Origin: Tatlockia sp.
GTDB lineage: Bacteria; Pseudomonadota; Gammaproteobacteria; Legionellales; Legionellaceae
Assembly (NCBI GenBank): GCA_013697725.1
Contig: JACCWI010000003.1
Span: 1 to 43,753 of the forward strand
Direction: 5' to 3'
DNA: 43,753 nucleotides
The position numbers and the translations under genes are program-made. Of this stretch, positions 7,236 to 15,090 are shown piece by piece (position 1 is the first letter of the stretch; the number at the start of each line of letters is the position of its first letter). The notes beneath the pieces were generated by a model that saw only the letters and a list, made by a program, of their open reading frames with translations, did no database searches and had not been told where the DNA came from.

Positions 7236-7358
7236 TCATCACATGCATTAAAGAGCCATGATTTGGCTGCATGGTACGATGGCGTGCAAAACCTACAGAA
7301 TGAAACGCTGCGTGATTATCTTCTGTTGTTAATTTTAATCGGATTACGCCGACACTAA
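7236..7358 (+). pseudogene. Integrase (tyrosine recombinase) fragment
   Basis: The frame reads ALKSHDLAAWYDGVQNLQN followed by ETLRDYLLLLILIGLRRH and then stops. This is the start of the catalytic domain of P4-type phage/island integrases, with 'DLAAWYxxV..L.N...RDYLLLLLxTGLRR(G/Q)E', the final Arg being the first of the catalytic R-H-R-Y set. The N-terminal arm-binding domain and everything after the first catalytic Arg, including His, second Arg and Tyr, are absent, so it cannot recombine. It directly abuts the YhcG remnant at ~7350. Its presence in a segment bounded by tRNA-Asn repeats supports the view that this is an integrase-driven island that has since decayed. Confidence 0.7.
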
Positions 7359-8116
7359 TTACGCCACAGGCTGTGGCGCAATTGCCTTGGGGACATGTTT
7401 CTTTATTAATTCATGCTGTTAAAGACAAATTCACCCGTGAATGGTACGCCCAACAAACGATTAAAAACGGCTGGTCTCGGTCTGTTTTAGAAATGCAAAT
7501 CGAAAGTGAATTGTATGAGCGACAAGCCGAATCTAGTAAAAAAATAAACAACTTTCATAAACAGCTACCTGCTCTGCAATTGGACTTAGCCAATGAAATG
7601 TTGAAAGATCCGTACAACTTTGACTTTTTAACCATTCAAGGTAAAGCGCATGAGCGTGCGATAGAAAACGCATTAGTTACACATATCCGCGATTTTCTCA
7701 TTGAGCTCGGCCAGGTTTCGCGTTTGTTGGCTCTCAAGTGCCGTTAACGTTTGATGATAAAGAGGTTTTTCGTTGATTTACTCTTTTATCATCTGCACCT
7801 ACGAGCATTCGTGGTCATTGAGCTTAAGGCTGGCAAGTTCAAACCAGAATACACCGGACAGCTTGGTTTTTACATGGCAGCGGTTGATGATCTAATGCGA
7901 AAAAAAGGTGATAACCAGACAATTGGGATCATCCTGTGCAAGTCTAAACATAAAGTGGTTGCTGAATATGCGTTGCGTAATATGAGCGCACCTATTGGTA
8001 TTTCAGAATATACCTTGTCTAAAGCATTGCCTATAGAACTGAAAACAAATCTACTTACAGTGGAAGAGATTGAACAAGAATTGAACGAGGTAATTAAATC
8101 TGGAGATGGCAAATGA
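7352..8116 (+). pseudogene. YhcG/DUF1016-type PDDEXK nuclease, broken by two frameshifts
   Basis: The protein reads VAQLPWGHVSLLIHAVKD, WYAQQTIKNGWSRSVLEMQI, then LPALQLDLANEMLKDPYNFDFL and, after a break, LLFYHLHLRAFVVIELKAGKFKPEYTGQLGFYM, with the catalytic E-x-K (IELKAGKF) of YhcG nucleases. The N-terminal ~70 residues of the usual ~340 are missing. Between 7711 and 7770 the frame is lost. The expected LGQGFAFVGSQ is interrupted by loss of one G (near 7712), and the expected EVFVDLLFY is restored by one extra T near 7768. The net shift is zero, which is why both halves share a frame. Stops in the out-of-frame stretch end the first half at 7747. YhcG proteins are often found with restriction-modification or defence genes. 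Confidence 0.82.
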
Positions 8117-8200
8117 TCATAGACAACAATACAATCCAGAAAGTTGATGATTATTTGGCACAAGAAATATCTTTGTTATGACTCCCAAGACCCAATGGTA

Positions 8201-8715
8201 TTAGTAATTCAGACGATGGATAAACATCCTTTTATTCAATGGATTGATATAAATAATACCTAGCGCTAGTAATGTTGATATGGCTATACATGCTCCCATG
8301 CGAATTTGCTGAACAATTCCTTCGGTGAACCTAAAATCCATACTCTTTAAAAAAGCAATAATTAATTTAAAAGGGCCTCGTGAAATAAAATTAATTAAAG
8401 GATAAAGAAGAAAAGCAACAACAATTGAGAGAAGATCATTTCTGTTTTTACCATGCTCTCTTATAAATCAGATAAATTACCCGGGGTTAGAGGATGATGA
8501 AAAAGTGATTCAGCGGTATGTAAGGACAAGTAAGCTAGTGTTAAAAGAGCATACAACATCATTAGCGTAACAAAGTAATACATTCCATTAGATAAAAAAA
8601 TTCTATCATTAATCTGTTCGGATAAAGTTTTTTTAGTTGAGATTGCTAGGTTAACTTCCGATCTAACATGCAATGTTTGATGTAAGTAATCTTTAGAGAG
8701 CTCCTTGCAGGCCAT
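8201..8715 (-). pseudogene. Small multi-pass membrane protein, apparently frameshifted
   Basis: From the ATG at 8715 an 84-residue frame has a charged N-terminus and one strong membrane segment (YYFVTLMMLYALLTLAYLSL), ending NLSDL at 8461. Straight after, in the next frame, the reading continues from IYKREHGKNRNDL into two further hydrophobic stretches (LLSIVVAFLLYPLINF and MGACIAISTLLALGIIYI), ending HRLNY at 8201. The second half has no good start codon of its own before MDFRF. The simplest reading is one membrane protein of ~170 residues with a frameshift near 8465; two overlapping genes are less likely. I do not recognise the family. It is the last item before the intact tRNA-Asn, inside the proposed island. 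Confidence 0.4.
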
Positions 8716-8896
8716 ATACTATCAACCCATTTAGTGAAAAGCACACTAATATACTTACTAAAATACTTTGGAAAAATGGTGACATGATGACAATATTTCC
8801 TTACAGATGCTAAAGCCTCTTACTCCATCTTTCTACATTGCTTCTACATGAGAATTTCAGAACTTCGGTGTGAATCGCCAAAACCCTTGCTGGGTT

Positions 8897-8972
8897 TGGC
8901 TCCCCGGGACGGGCTCGAACCGCCGACCTAATGATTAACAGTCATCCGCTCTACCGACTGAGCTACCGGGGA
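8897..8972 (-). tRNA. tRNA-Asn (anticodon GTT)
   Basis: The minus strand folds as a complete 76-nt tRNA with encoded CCA. The acceptor stem is TCCCCGG/CCGGGGA, the D-arm GCTC...GAGC, the anticodon stem GATGA/TCATT with loop CTGTTAA (anticodon GTT), and the T-arm GGCGG-TTCGAGC-CCGTC. Discriminator base is G. Its 3' 47 bp are duplicated at 2951-2998, so this gene appears to be the integration target of the adjacent island, lying on its 3' side (lower coordinates). A good sigma-70-type promoter precedes it. Confidence 0.96.
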
Positions 8973-8975
8973 ATG

Positions 8976-9011
8976 AGGCGGAATCTTAAATTGATTCCGC
9001 TATGGGGTCAA
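8976..9011 (-). promoter_or_regulatory. Sigma-70-type promoter of tRNA-Asn, overlapped by an inverted repeat
   Basis: On the minus strand TTGACC (9011-9006) and TAAGAT (8988-8983) are separated by exactly 17 bp, placing the start about 4 nt before the mature tRNA. A perfect 8-bp inverted repeat, GCGGAATC-N7-GATTCCGC (8978-9000), overlaps the -10 region; it lacks a T-tract, so it is more likely a regulatory or chance structure than a terminator for the upstream aminotransferase. Confidence 0.55.
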
Positions 9012-9050
9012 GAGGGATTTGAGAAAATTTTCCAATTCCTTCTTTTATCG

Positions 9051-10229
9051 TTAACGACAAAAACGCTGTAGGCGATCCATTGCGTCTTGTAATATTTCCA
9101 TACTCGTTGCAAAAGAAAGGCGTATGCAACCTTCATTGCCGAAGGCAGAGCCTGGGACTAATGCCAAGCCTAGATCTTGCAATAGCATTTCGGCAAATTG
9201 CACATCATTAGCAAAACCACGGCGTTCGATAATAGCTTGCACATTGGGGAAAATGTAAAAAGTTCCGTCCGCAGGAATGACTTCGACGCCAGGCATTTCC
9301 GTTAAACGTTCGGCTACAAAGTCATGGCGTTTGTGAAAGGCTTCGACCATCTGATCAACCGATTCAAGTCCACCATTTAAAGCGGCAACTGCGGCTTTTT
9401 GCGCGATTGAACAGGGGTTGGAAGTGGATTGGGATTGAACCGTTTTCATGGCTTCAATCAAAGGAGCGGGTCCGGCAGCGTAGCCTATGCGCCAACCGGT
9501 CATCGAGTAGGCTTTAGAGACTCCATTTAAAACAATGGTGCGAGAATACAAACTAGGACATGCATTTAAAATATTAGCAAAGGGCATTGTCCAAATGATA
9601 TGTTCATACATATCATCGGTTGCTACTAATACATGAGGATGTTGTTCAAGCACTTTACCCAGAGCGGCTAATTCTTCAATACTATAAGCTACTCCTGAGG
9701 GATTGGATGGACTATTTAAAACGACTAATTTAGTTTGGGGTGTAATGGCATCAGCCAATTGCGCTGCTGAAATTTTATAGCGATCTGCAGATGTAGAAGG
9801 TAGAATTACTGGTGTGCCTCCAGCCAATAAAACCATATCTGGATAAGAAACCCAGTATGGTGCAGGGATTATGACTTCATCTCCTTCACTGATAAACGCT
9901 TGGCATAAATTGTAAAAACTTTGCTTACCGCCAACAGAAACCAGGATTTGATTTAATTGATAGCTAAGGCCATTATCACGCTGAAATTTGTCTCGAATGG
10001 CCTGCTTAAGCTCAGCTATTCCATCAACCGCTGTATATTTGGTAAAGCCAGATTCAATGGCGGCAATGCCTGCTTGTTTGATGTGTAGGGGCGTATCAAA
10101 ATCAGGTTCGCCAGTGCCTAAACCAATTATATCTAAACCTTCTGCACGCATTTTTGCTGCTTTTGCAGCTACGGCTAGTGTGGGCGAGGGTTTAACTTTT
10201 TCGATGCGCGCTGCCAATGCGATATCCAT
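9051..10229 (-). CDS. aspC: Pyridoxal-phosphate aspartate aminotransferase (class I)
   Basis: A 392-residue class I aminotransferase, the usual length for the thermophile/Rhizobium-like (AspB/AatA) subgroup. The N-terminus (LAARIEKVKPSPTLAVAAKA) and GLGTGEPDFDTPLHIKQA are typical of that subgroup. VLNSPSNPSGVAYS contains the PLP-contacting Asn, LNGVSKAYSMTGWRIGYAAG contains the Schiff-base Lys and the phosphate-binding Arg, and GCIRLSFATS carries the substrate-carboxylate Arg. It converts aspartate and 2-oxoglutarate to oxaloacetate and glutamate in the cytosol; related enzymes may also use prephenate. It is divergent from uvrB with 84 bp between the starts. The symbol is by function; aatA or aspB would be equally defensible. 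Confidence 0.93.
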   Translation of the reverse strand: MDIALAARIEKVKPSPTLAVAAKAAKMRAEGLDIIGLGTGEPDFDTPLHIKQAGIAAIESGFTKYTAVDGIAELKQAIRDKFQRDNGLSYQLNQILVSVGGKQSFYNLCQAFISEGDEVIIPAPYWVSYPDMVLLAGGTPVILPSTSADRYKISAAQLADAITPQTKLVVLNSPSNPSGVAYSIEELAALGKVLEQHPHVLVATDDMYEHIIWTMPFANILNACPSLYSRTIVLNGVSKAYSMTGWRIGYAAGPAPLIEAMKTVQSQSTSNPCSIAQKAAVAALNGGLESVDQMVEAFHKRHDFVAERLTEMPGVEVIPADGTFYIFPNVQAIIERRGFANDVQFAEMLLQDLGLALVPGSAFGNEGCIRLSFATSMEILQDAMDRLQRFCR

Positions 10230-10313
10230 TTATTAGCTCCTTTGCTATTTTTTTAGTCAAAGGTGGGCTTCTGCTGCTTTTAAACACACCTTTGATCGGT
10301 TATAGTTTATATT

Positions 10314-12302
10314 ATGAAAAATATATTCAAAATTTACTCAGATTATCTGCCAGCTGGCGATCAACCGGCTGCAATTAATTCACTAATTGATGGCTTAGAA
10401 TCGGGTTTAGCTCGCCAAGTTCTTTTAGGTGTTACAGGTTCGGGTAAAACTTATACCATTGCCCACGTCATTCAAGCAATGAAAAGACCCACGCTGATTA
10501 TGGCACCCAATAAAACCTTGGCAGCTCAACTTTATGGTGAATTCAAAACTTATTTTCCCGATAATGCCGTGGAATATTTTGTGTCTTATTATGATTATTA
10601 TCAGCCAGAAGCCTATGTTCCTGCTTCGGATACCTTCATAGAAAAAGATGCGTCCATCAATGAGCACATAGAGCAGATGCGCCTATCAGCCACTAAAGCA
10701 CTGATTGAACGCAAGGATGCTATTATTGTAGCGACCGTTTCGGCTATTTATGGCTTGGGTGATCCTGATTCCTACCTGCGTATGTTATTACATCTCTCCC
10801 GAGGAGAACAATCTGATCAACGCAAAATTTTAAAACGTCTTGCTGAAATGCAATATATCCGTAGTCAGCAATCTCTTGAACGCGGCCAATTTCGTGTCAA
10901 TGGTGATGTTATTGATATTTATCCTGCGGACTCAGATAGGGATGCTATTCGTATTGAACTTTTCGATGAGCTAATCGAGAACATTGCTCGTTTTGATCCT
11001 TTGACCGGAGAAGTTTTACAGCGCTTGGCTCGGGTTACCATTTTTCCTAAAACCCATTATGTGACGCCGCGTGAAAAAATATTACAAACAATTGATTTGG
11101 CAAAAGACGAATTACAACATCGTCTTGCAGAATTTGCTGAACAAAATAAATTATTAGAAATACAACGTTTAGAGCAACGAACCCGCTTTGACATAGAAAT
11201 GATGCTTGAATTAGGCTACTGCTCCGGCATCGAGAACTATTCACGCTATCTATCAGGACGAAATGCTGGCGAACCGCCACCGACTTTATTTGATTATCTC
11301 CCGGCAGAAGCCCTGTTAATTATTGACGAGTCGCATGTGACTGTACCGCAAATCGGCGGTATGTATCGCGGTGACAGGGCACGAAAAGAAACGCTGGTTA
11401 ATTATGGTTTCCGTCTTCCTTCAGCCTTGGATAATCGCCCACTTCGTTTTGAGGAATTTAACGAACGCTCGCCGCAAACTATTTATGTCTCGGCAACTCC
11501 TGGTCCTTATGAGATTGAGCATGCTGATAATACTGCCGAACAAGTGGTGCGGCCAACCGGTTTAATCGACCCACCAGTGATTATTAGGCCTGTGAAAGAT
11601 CAGGTGGATGATTTGATGTCAGAGATTCGGCTTGTAGTGGCGCAGGGAGAGCGGGTATTAATTACTACCTTAACAAAACGCATGGCTGAAGATTTAACGG
11701 ATTACTTACGGGAACACGGCGTAGCAGTGCGCTATTTGCATTCGGATATTGATACAGTTGAGCGCGTTGAGATTATTAGAGATTTGCGTTTAGGTGAGTT
11801 TGATGTTTTGGTGGGTATCAATTTACTGCGAGAAGGGTTGGATATGCCGGAAGTTGCGCTGGTTGCAATTCTCGATGCCGATAAAGAGGGTTTTTTACGA
11901 TCTGAGCGTTCTTTAATTCAAACCATAGGAAGAGCGGCGCGTAATGTAAATGGTCGAGCTATTTTGTACGCTGATCGCGTAACAGGTTCCATGCAACGTG
12001 CCCTAGATGAAACCGATAGGCGACGTAATAAGCAAGTTGAATTTAATATCGCGCATGGCATTACGCCTAAAGGGATTAAAAAATCAATTACCGATATTAT
12101 GGAAGGAGCCTACATCACCAAAGCTAAGTCAAGGGTCGCTGAGAGCCAAGCACAGTATCAATTACTTCCTCCAGCGGAGTTATTTAAAAAAATAAAAGCT
12201 CTCGAAAAACAAATGTATGAGCATGCTAAAAATATGGAGTTTGAACAAGCGGCTAAAAGTCGAGATGAATTATTAAAGCTAAAAGAATTATTGAAGGTTT
12301 GA
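10314..12302 (+). CDS. uvrB: UvrABC excision nuclease subunit B
   Basis: A 662-residue UvrB, close to the family's ~670. Walker A is [15 protein letters not shown] (~38-52). The damage-probing beta-hairpin region reads [20 protein letters not shown], and the DExx box is [19 protein letters not shown]. Helicase motifs V and VI are [20 protein letters not shown] and [13 protein letters not shown]. The C-terminal UVR motif ([20 protein letters not shown]) contacts UvrC. UvrB loads onto damage with UvrA, then recruits UvrC for dual incision in nucleotide excision repair. It starts at the ATG at 10314, next to the divergent aminotransferase. No LexA box was recognised in the short upstream region. 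All motifs are intact. Confidence 0.98.
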   Translation: MKNIFKIYSDYLPAGDQPAAINSLIDGLESGLARQVLLGVTGSGKTYTIAHVIQAMKRPTLIMAPNKTLAAQLYGEFKTYFPDNAVEYFVSYYDYYQPEAYVPASDTFIEKDASINEHIEQMRLSATKALIERKDAIIVATVSAIYGLGDPDSYLRMLLHLSRGEQSDQRKILKRLAEMQYIRSQQSLERGQFRVNGDVIDIYPADSDRDAIRIELFDELIENIARFDPLTGEVLQRLARVTIFPKTHYVTPREKILQTIDLAKDELQHRLAEFAEQNKLLEIQRLEQRTRFDIEMMLELGYCSGIENYSRYLSGRNAGEPPPTLFDYLPAEALLIIDESHVTVPQIGGMYRGDRARKETLVNYGFRLPSALDNRPLRFEEFNERSPQTIYVSATPGPYEIEHADNTAEQVVRPTGLIDPPVIIRPVKDQVDDLMSEIRLVVAQGERVLITTLTKRMAEDLTDYLREHGVAVRYLHSDIDTVERVEIIRDLRLGEFDVLVGINLLREGLDMPEVALVAILDADKEGFLRSERSLIQTIGRAARNVNGRAILYADRVTGSMQRALDETDRRRNKQVEFNIAHGITPKGIKKSITDIMEGAYITKAKSRVAESQAQYQLLPPAELFKKIKALEKQMYEHAKNMEFEQAAKSRDELLKLKELLKV

Positions 12303-12310
12303 AAGAAGAG

Positions 12311-12460
12311 TACCCGACAGTCTGATGTTGAACCCTGGAGTTCAAGTGGGGAGTGAATGGGCTGGTTCAGGCTTCCCACATTAAGTGGGCATGCACAACG
12401 CCAGCTTCAGGATACTCCCCCGGGTGTGAGTATTGGTTCACAATCACTCACTGTCGGGTT
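12311..12460 (-). ncRNA. ssrS: 6S RNA (regulator of sigma-70 RNA polymerase)
   Basis: On the minus strand ACCCGACAG (from 12459) pairs with CTGTCGGGT (to 12312), closing a ~148-nt RNA. Inside are the features of gammaproteobacterial 6S RNA: a long irregular hairpin with a central bulge and the 3' segment TTGAACTCCAGGGTTCAA followed by a purine/pyrimidine tract, which resembles the E. coli TTGAACCAAGGGTTCAA region. The position also fits: in many gammaproteobacteria ssrS lies just downstream of zapA on the same strand, as here. 6S RNA mimics an open promoter and sequesters sigma-70 holoenzyme in stationary phase. Ends are set from the closing stem and are approximate by a few bases. Confidence 0.88.
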
Positions 12461-12505
12461 AATTGCAGTATAACACTCTCGCTCATTAGATAAATGCCCT
12501 AGCAG
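12461..12505 (-). promoter_or_regulatory. Promoter of the 6S RNA
   Basis: TATACT (12473-12468) is a near-consensus -10 hexamer ending 7 bp before the inferred 5' end of the 6S RNA. The -35 region ~17 bp upstream (TTTATC or ATTTAT) is weak. The RNA therefore probably has its own promoter, in addition to any read-through from zapA. Confidence 0.5.
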
Positions 12506-12538
12506 AGAATTTACGCATTTTTTTCGCAGTTAGACTGC

Positions 12539-12560
12539 TTAAGTGCAAGTTCTGCACTTA
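12539..12560. repeat. Perfect inverted repeat between zapA and the 6S RNA
   Basis: TAAGTGCA-AGTTC(T)-TGCACTTA forms an 8-bp stem with a short loop. A T-run lies on the wrong side of it for termination in either direction, so it is not a standard intrinsic terminator. It may be a processing or attenuation hairpin between zapA and ssrS, or a protein-binding palindrome. Confidence 0.35.
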
Positions 12561-12609
12561 AAGTCGCGCGTGGTCTTTAGGTCTTCAGTGTTGTAGATAT
12601 GGCCGAGCC

Positions 12610-12930
12610 TTAGTCGGTTTGTGGATCTTGGCCAATATTACCGTGGACGGCTTGATGAATTTTATTTTCAAGTGAATTAATAAATTTGGTCACTTGCTGT
12701 CGCTGCTGCTCTTGCTGTTTTTGACAGCTAATCAATTCATGACTTACATTGATCGCAGCCAAAACCAGCGCTTGAAATTCATCAAGTTGCTTAAATTTTT
12801 TCTTATTTTGCAAGAGTTGCTCATTTAATTTTTCTGCAGCCTGCTGCAAGTTAATCATTTCACCGTCAGGACATTTGATTTCATAAGTCTTATTTAGTAA
12901 TTTAATAGAGCAAGTTTTTGATGTGGTCAT
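12610..12930 (-). CDS. zapA: Cell division protein ZapA
   Basis: A 106-residue ZapA. The N-terminal globular part starts SIKLLNKTYEIKCPDGE followed by LQQAAEKLNEQL, the family's signature ('V.I.G..Y.I.CP.gEE..L..AA..L...'). The rest is a helix, rich in Gln and Lys, that forms the coiled-coil dimer/tetramer (QKQQEQQRQQVTKFINSLEN). ZapA binds FtsZ and bundles protofilaments at the division site. A perfect Shine-Dalgarno (AGGAGG) sits upstream. A structured stretch of ~250 bp separates it from the divergent ygfB gene. Downstream on the same strand is the 6S RNA, the conserved gammaproteobacterial order. Confidence 0.93.
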   Translation of the reverse strand: MTTSKTCSIKLLNKTYEIKCPDGEMINLQQAAEKLNEQLLQNKKKFKQLDEFQALVLAAINVSHELISCQKQQEQQRQQVTKFINSLENKIHQAVHGNIGQDPQTD

Positions 12931-13182
12931 TTTATAGGGCCTCCTAAAGAACCTTTCTACGTGCTCCTCCTACTGGGAAAAGCGATATTTTGGCTCATCT
13001 GAGAGAAAGCACGCTAAAATTGCCCGAAACGGATGAGTTCTTGCGTGTTGGACGTCCTCGTTCCGAGCTTTACCCAAATGGGCAAGGTATAAATCTTTTA
13101 CAGTGCTATCCTTAAATAGTAGCAACTTTGGAATGCTCGAGCAAATCAGTTAGAATTAACAATTTGTATTTACGAGTTTATT
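12931..13182. other. Intergenic region between divergent zapA and ygfB, with two large inverted repeats
   Basis: No gene seen. Two successive inverted repeats lie on the zapA side: CGTGCT (12960-12965) with AGCACG (13008-13013), and TTGCCC (13020-13025) with GGGCAA (13080-13085). In zapA mRNA they would give two consecutive stem-loops before the AGGAGG ribosome binding site (about 12945). The ygfB side is AT-rich, in keeping with a promoter just before 13183. Confidence 0.4.
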
Positions 13183-13764
13183 ATGCCTTCAACAAATAAT
13201 TTAACCCTATTGCCAACTTACCAGTCTTTCATAGATACTATTTCTGCCCTGGATTTACCTATCTCAGGCAGCCAGTTGCACGGCATTATGTGTGGGTATT
13301 TATGTGCGGGAACTATTAAGTTGGGGGAAGTTTTTTTGCGCTCGCTATCGCCAACGAGTAAAGATGAAGCAACCCGAGCTGCTTTATTGACTCTTTTTGA
13401 AGTGTATACCGTAAGCCATCAACAGCTAATCAATTTTAATTTTGAATTTCAGATGATGCTTCCCGAGGATCATGAGCCGCTTCAGCAGCGAGCGAAGGCC
13501 TTTTGTGAATGGTGTGAGGGTTTTATTCAGAGTTTAACCAAGGCCGGCATCAGTTTTAATCAATTGGAAGAAGAGGAATCCAAAGATGCCTTGCAACATA
13601 TGCTCGAGTTTGCCGAGCTTGATTATGAAACTTTAAATGTGGATGAAGAGGACGAGCGCGCGTTAATGGAAGTTAGTGAATATGCTCGTATGGCGGTTCT
13701 TCGTTTATACGAAGATTTACTTTCTGCGGATGAGAATCACGGCTCTCCCGGAATCTCTCACTAA
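13183..13764 (+). CDS. ygfB: YgfB/YecA (UPF0149) family protein
   Basis: A 193-residue UPF0149 protein, the family's usual length. It carries the characteristic GSQLHGIMCGYLCAG (~28-42) near the N-terminus, followed by FCEWCEGFIQSLTKAG and LEFAELDY, typical of YgfB. The protein is all-helical, acidic and cytosolic. In E. coli and Pseudomonas it is encoded just upstream of pepP; in Pseudomonas aeruginosa YgfB affects expression of a resistance-related amidase, but its role here is unknown. It is first in a four-gene plus-strand operon (ygfB-pepP-ubiH-ubiI), with an 18-bp gap before pepP. Confidence 0.92.
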   Translation: MPSTNNLTLLPTYQSFIDTISALDLPISGSQLHGIMCGYLCAGTIKLGEVFLRSLSPTSKDEATRAALLTLFEVYTVSHQQLINFNFEFQMMLPEDHEPLQQRAKAFCEWCEGFIQSLTKAGISFNQLEEEESKDALQHMLEFAELDYETLNVDEEDERALMEVSEYARMAVLRLYEDLLSADENHGSPGISH

Positions 13765-13782
13765 GTTACCCGAGGAAGGTCT

Positions 13783-15090
13783 ATGATTTGCCAGCAAGAA
13801 TACCAGACAAGACGCCAAAAATTAGCAGCTAGTTTACCGAGCGGGTCGATTGCTATAATTCCCGCGGCAAATGAATGCCTTAGAAATGGCGATGCTCATT
13901 ATCGTTTTCGTCAGGACAGTGATTTTTATTATCTGACCGGTTTTAATGAACCAGAGGCTATTTTATTACTCGTCAATGGTAGTCCAAGTTCTAGTTATCT
14001 CTTCAATCGATCTAATGATCCCGAACAAGAGCAATGGACTGGCAAACGGCTTGGGCAAGAAGGTGCGCGTCAGATTTTGGGTTTTGATGAAGCTTATCCA
14101 ATAGAGAGTTTTTCATCGAGCCTACCTGATTTAATGATTGATAAATCACATGTTTTCTTCGCTATCGGCCGACATCCAGCTATTGAAAAAGAGATCGCTC
14201 AAGCCTTTGAAGCAGTAAAAAAGCAAATCAGGCGTGGTATTAAAATTCCCGAAGCGTTTTGTGATCTGGAGCCTAACCTGAGCGAGATGCGTCTTTTCAA
14301 ATCAGAGGCAGAGATAGAATTAATGCGTCGTGCTGCCGAGATTTCGGTTAATGCGCACAAAGCGGTAATGCAAGCCTGCAGCAAGGTCGATAATGAATAC
14401 AAATTGGAGGCAGAGCTCCTTTATCAATTAAATCTGGGAGGCTGCCGTGCTGTTGCCTATGAACCCATTGTGGGCGGGGGTGAAAATAGCTGTATTCTTC
14501 ATTATACAGATAATAATCAGCCTTTGAAAAAAGGTGAGCTTCTTTTGGTTGACGCAGGTGGAGAGTATGGAAATTATGCAGCAGATATAACTCGAACCTT
14601 TCCCATCAATGGCCGCTTTAGTGAGGAGCAGCGAGCTATTTATGAGTTAGTGCTTCAAGCTCAGCAAGCAGGAATCGCCTGTATTAAACCAGGTTTGGCC
14701 TGGAATGAGATACAGGAAAAAATAGTTCAAGTACTCACTGCCGGGCTTTGTGATTTAGGTTTACTAAATGGCTCTTTAGATGAATTAATTGCGGCACAAA
14801 GTTATAAACCTTTTTATATGCATAGTTCCGGTCATTGGCTAGGCTTGGATGTTCATGATGCAGGACGTTATAAAATCAACGGCCAATGGCGAGCTTTGGA
14901 GCCTGGAATGGTACTAACTGTTGAGCCTGGCATTTATATTTCAGCAGGGATGGATGGGGTTGATCCACGTTGGTGGAATATTGGTGTGAGGATTGAGGAT
15001 GACATTTTAGTCACTCAAGAGGGTCATGAAAATTTAACAGCGTCCTTACCTGTCGAAATTGCAGAAATTGAGGCTTTATTGCGTGGCTGA
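13783..15090 (+). CDS. pepP: Xaa-Pro aminopeptidase P (metallopeptidase M24B)
   Basis: A 435-residue protein with an N-terminal aminopeptidase-P domain (HYRFRQDSDFYYLTGFNEPE) and a C-terminal pita-bread catalytic domain. Metal ligands are visible: VDAGGEYGNYAADITRTFP (two Asp), MHSSGHWLGLDVHD (His), VEPGIYI (Glu) and VRIEDDI (Glu). It removes N-terminal residues preceding proline, with two Mn ions. The length matches E. coli PepP. The start ATG follows an AGGAAGG ribosome binding site. The 3' end overlaps the GTG start of ubiH by 8 bp, indicating co-expression. Confidence 0.96.
   Translation: MICQQEYQTRRQKLAASLPSGSIAIIPAANECLRNGDAHYRFRQDSDFYYLTGFNEPEAILLLVNGSPSSSYLFNRSNDPEQEQWTGKRLGQEGARQILGFDEAYPIESFSSSLPDLMIDKSHVFFAIGRHPAIEKEIAQAFEAVKKQIRRGIKIPEAFCDLEPNLSEMRLFKSEAEIELMRRAAEISVNAHKAVMQACSKVDNEYKLEAELLYQLNLGGCRAVAYEPIVGGGENSCILHYTDNNQPLKKGELLLVDAGGEYGNYAADITRTFPINGRFSEEQRAIYELVLQAQQAGIACIKPGLAWNEIQEKIVQVLTAGLCDLGLLNGSLDELIAAQSYKPFYMHSSGHWLGLDVHDAGRYKINGQWRALEPGMVLTVEPGIYISAGMDGVDPRWWNIGVRIEDDILVTQEGHENLTASLPVEIAEIEALLRG

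Noticed and set aside
8113..8181. A 22-codon frame (MIIDNNTIQKVDDYLAQEIS) starting on the stop of the YhcG remnant
   Set aside because: It is too short to support as a gene; it may be the start of a lost operon partner, but nothing identifies it.
12500..12535. T-run and small hairpin near 12515 as a terminator
   Set aside because: The T-run is on the wrong side of the hairpin for either strand.
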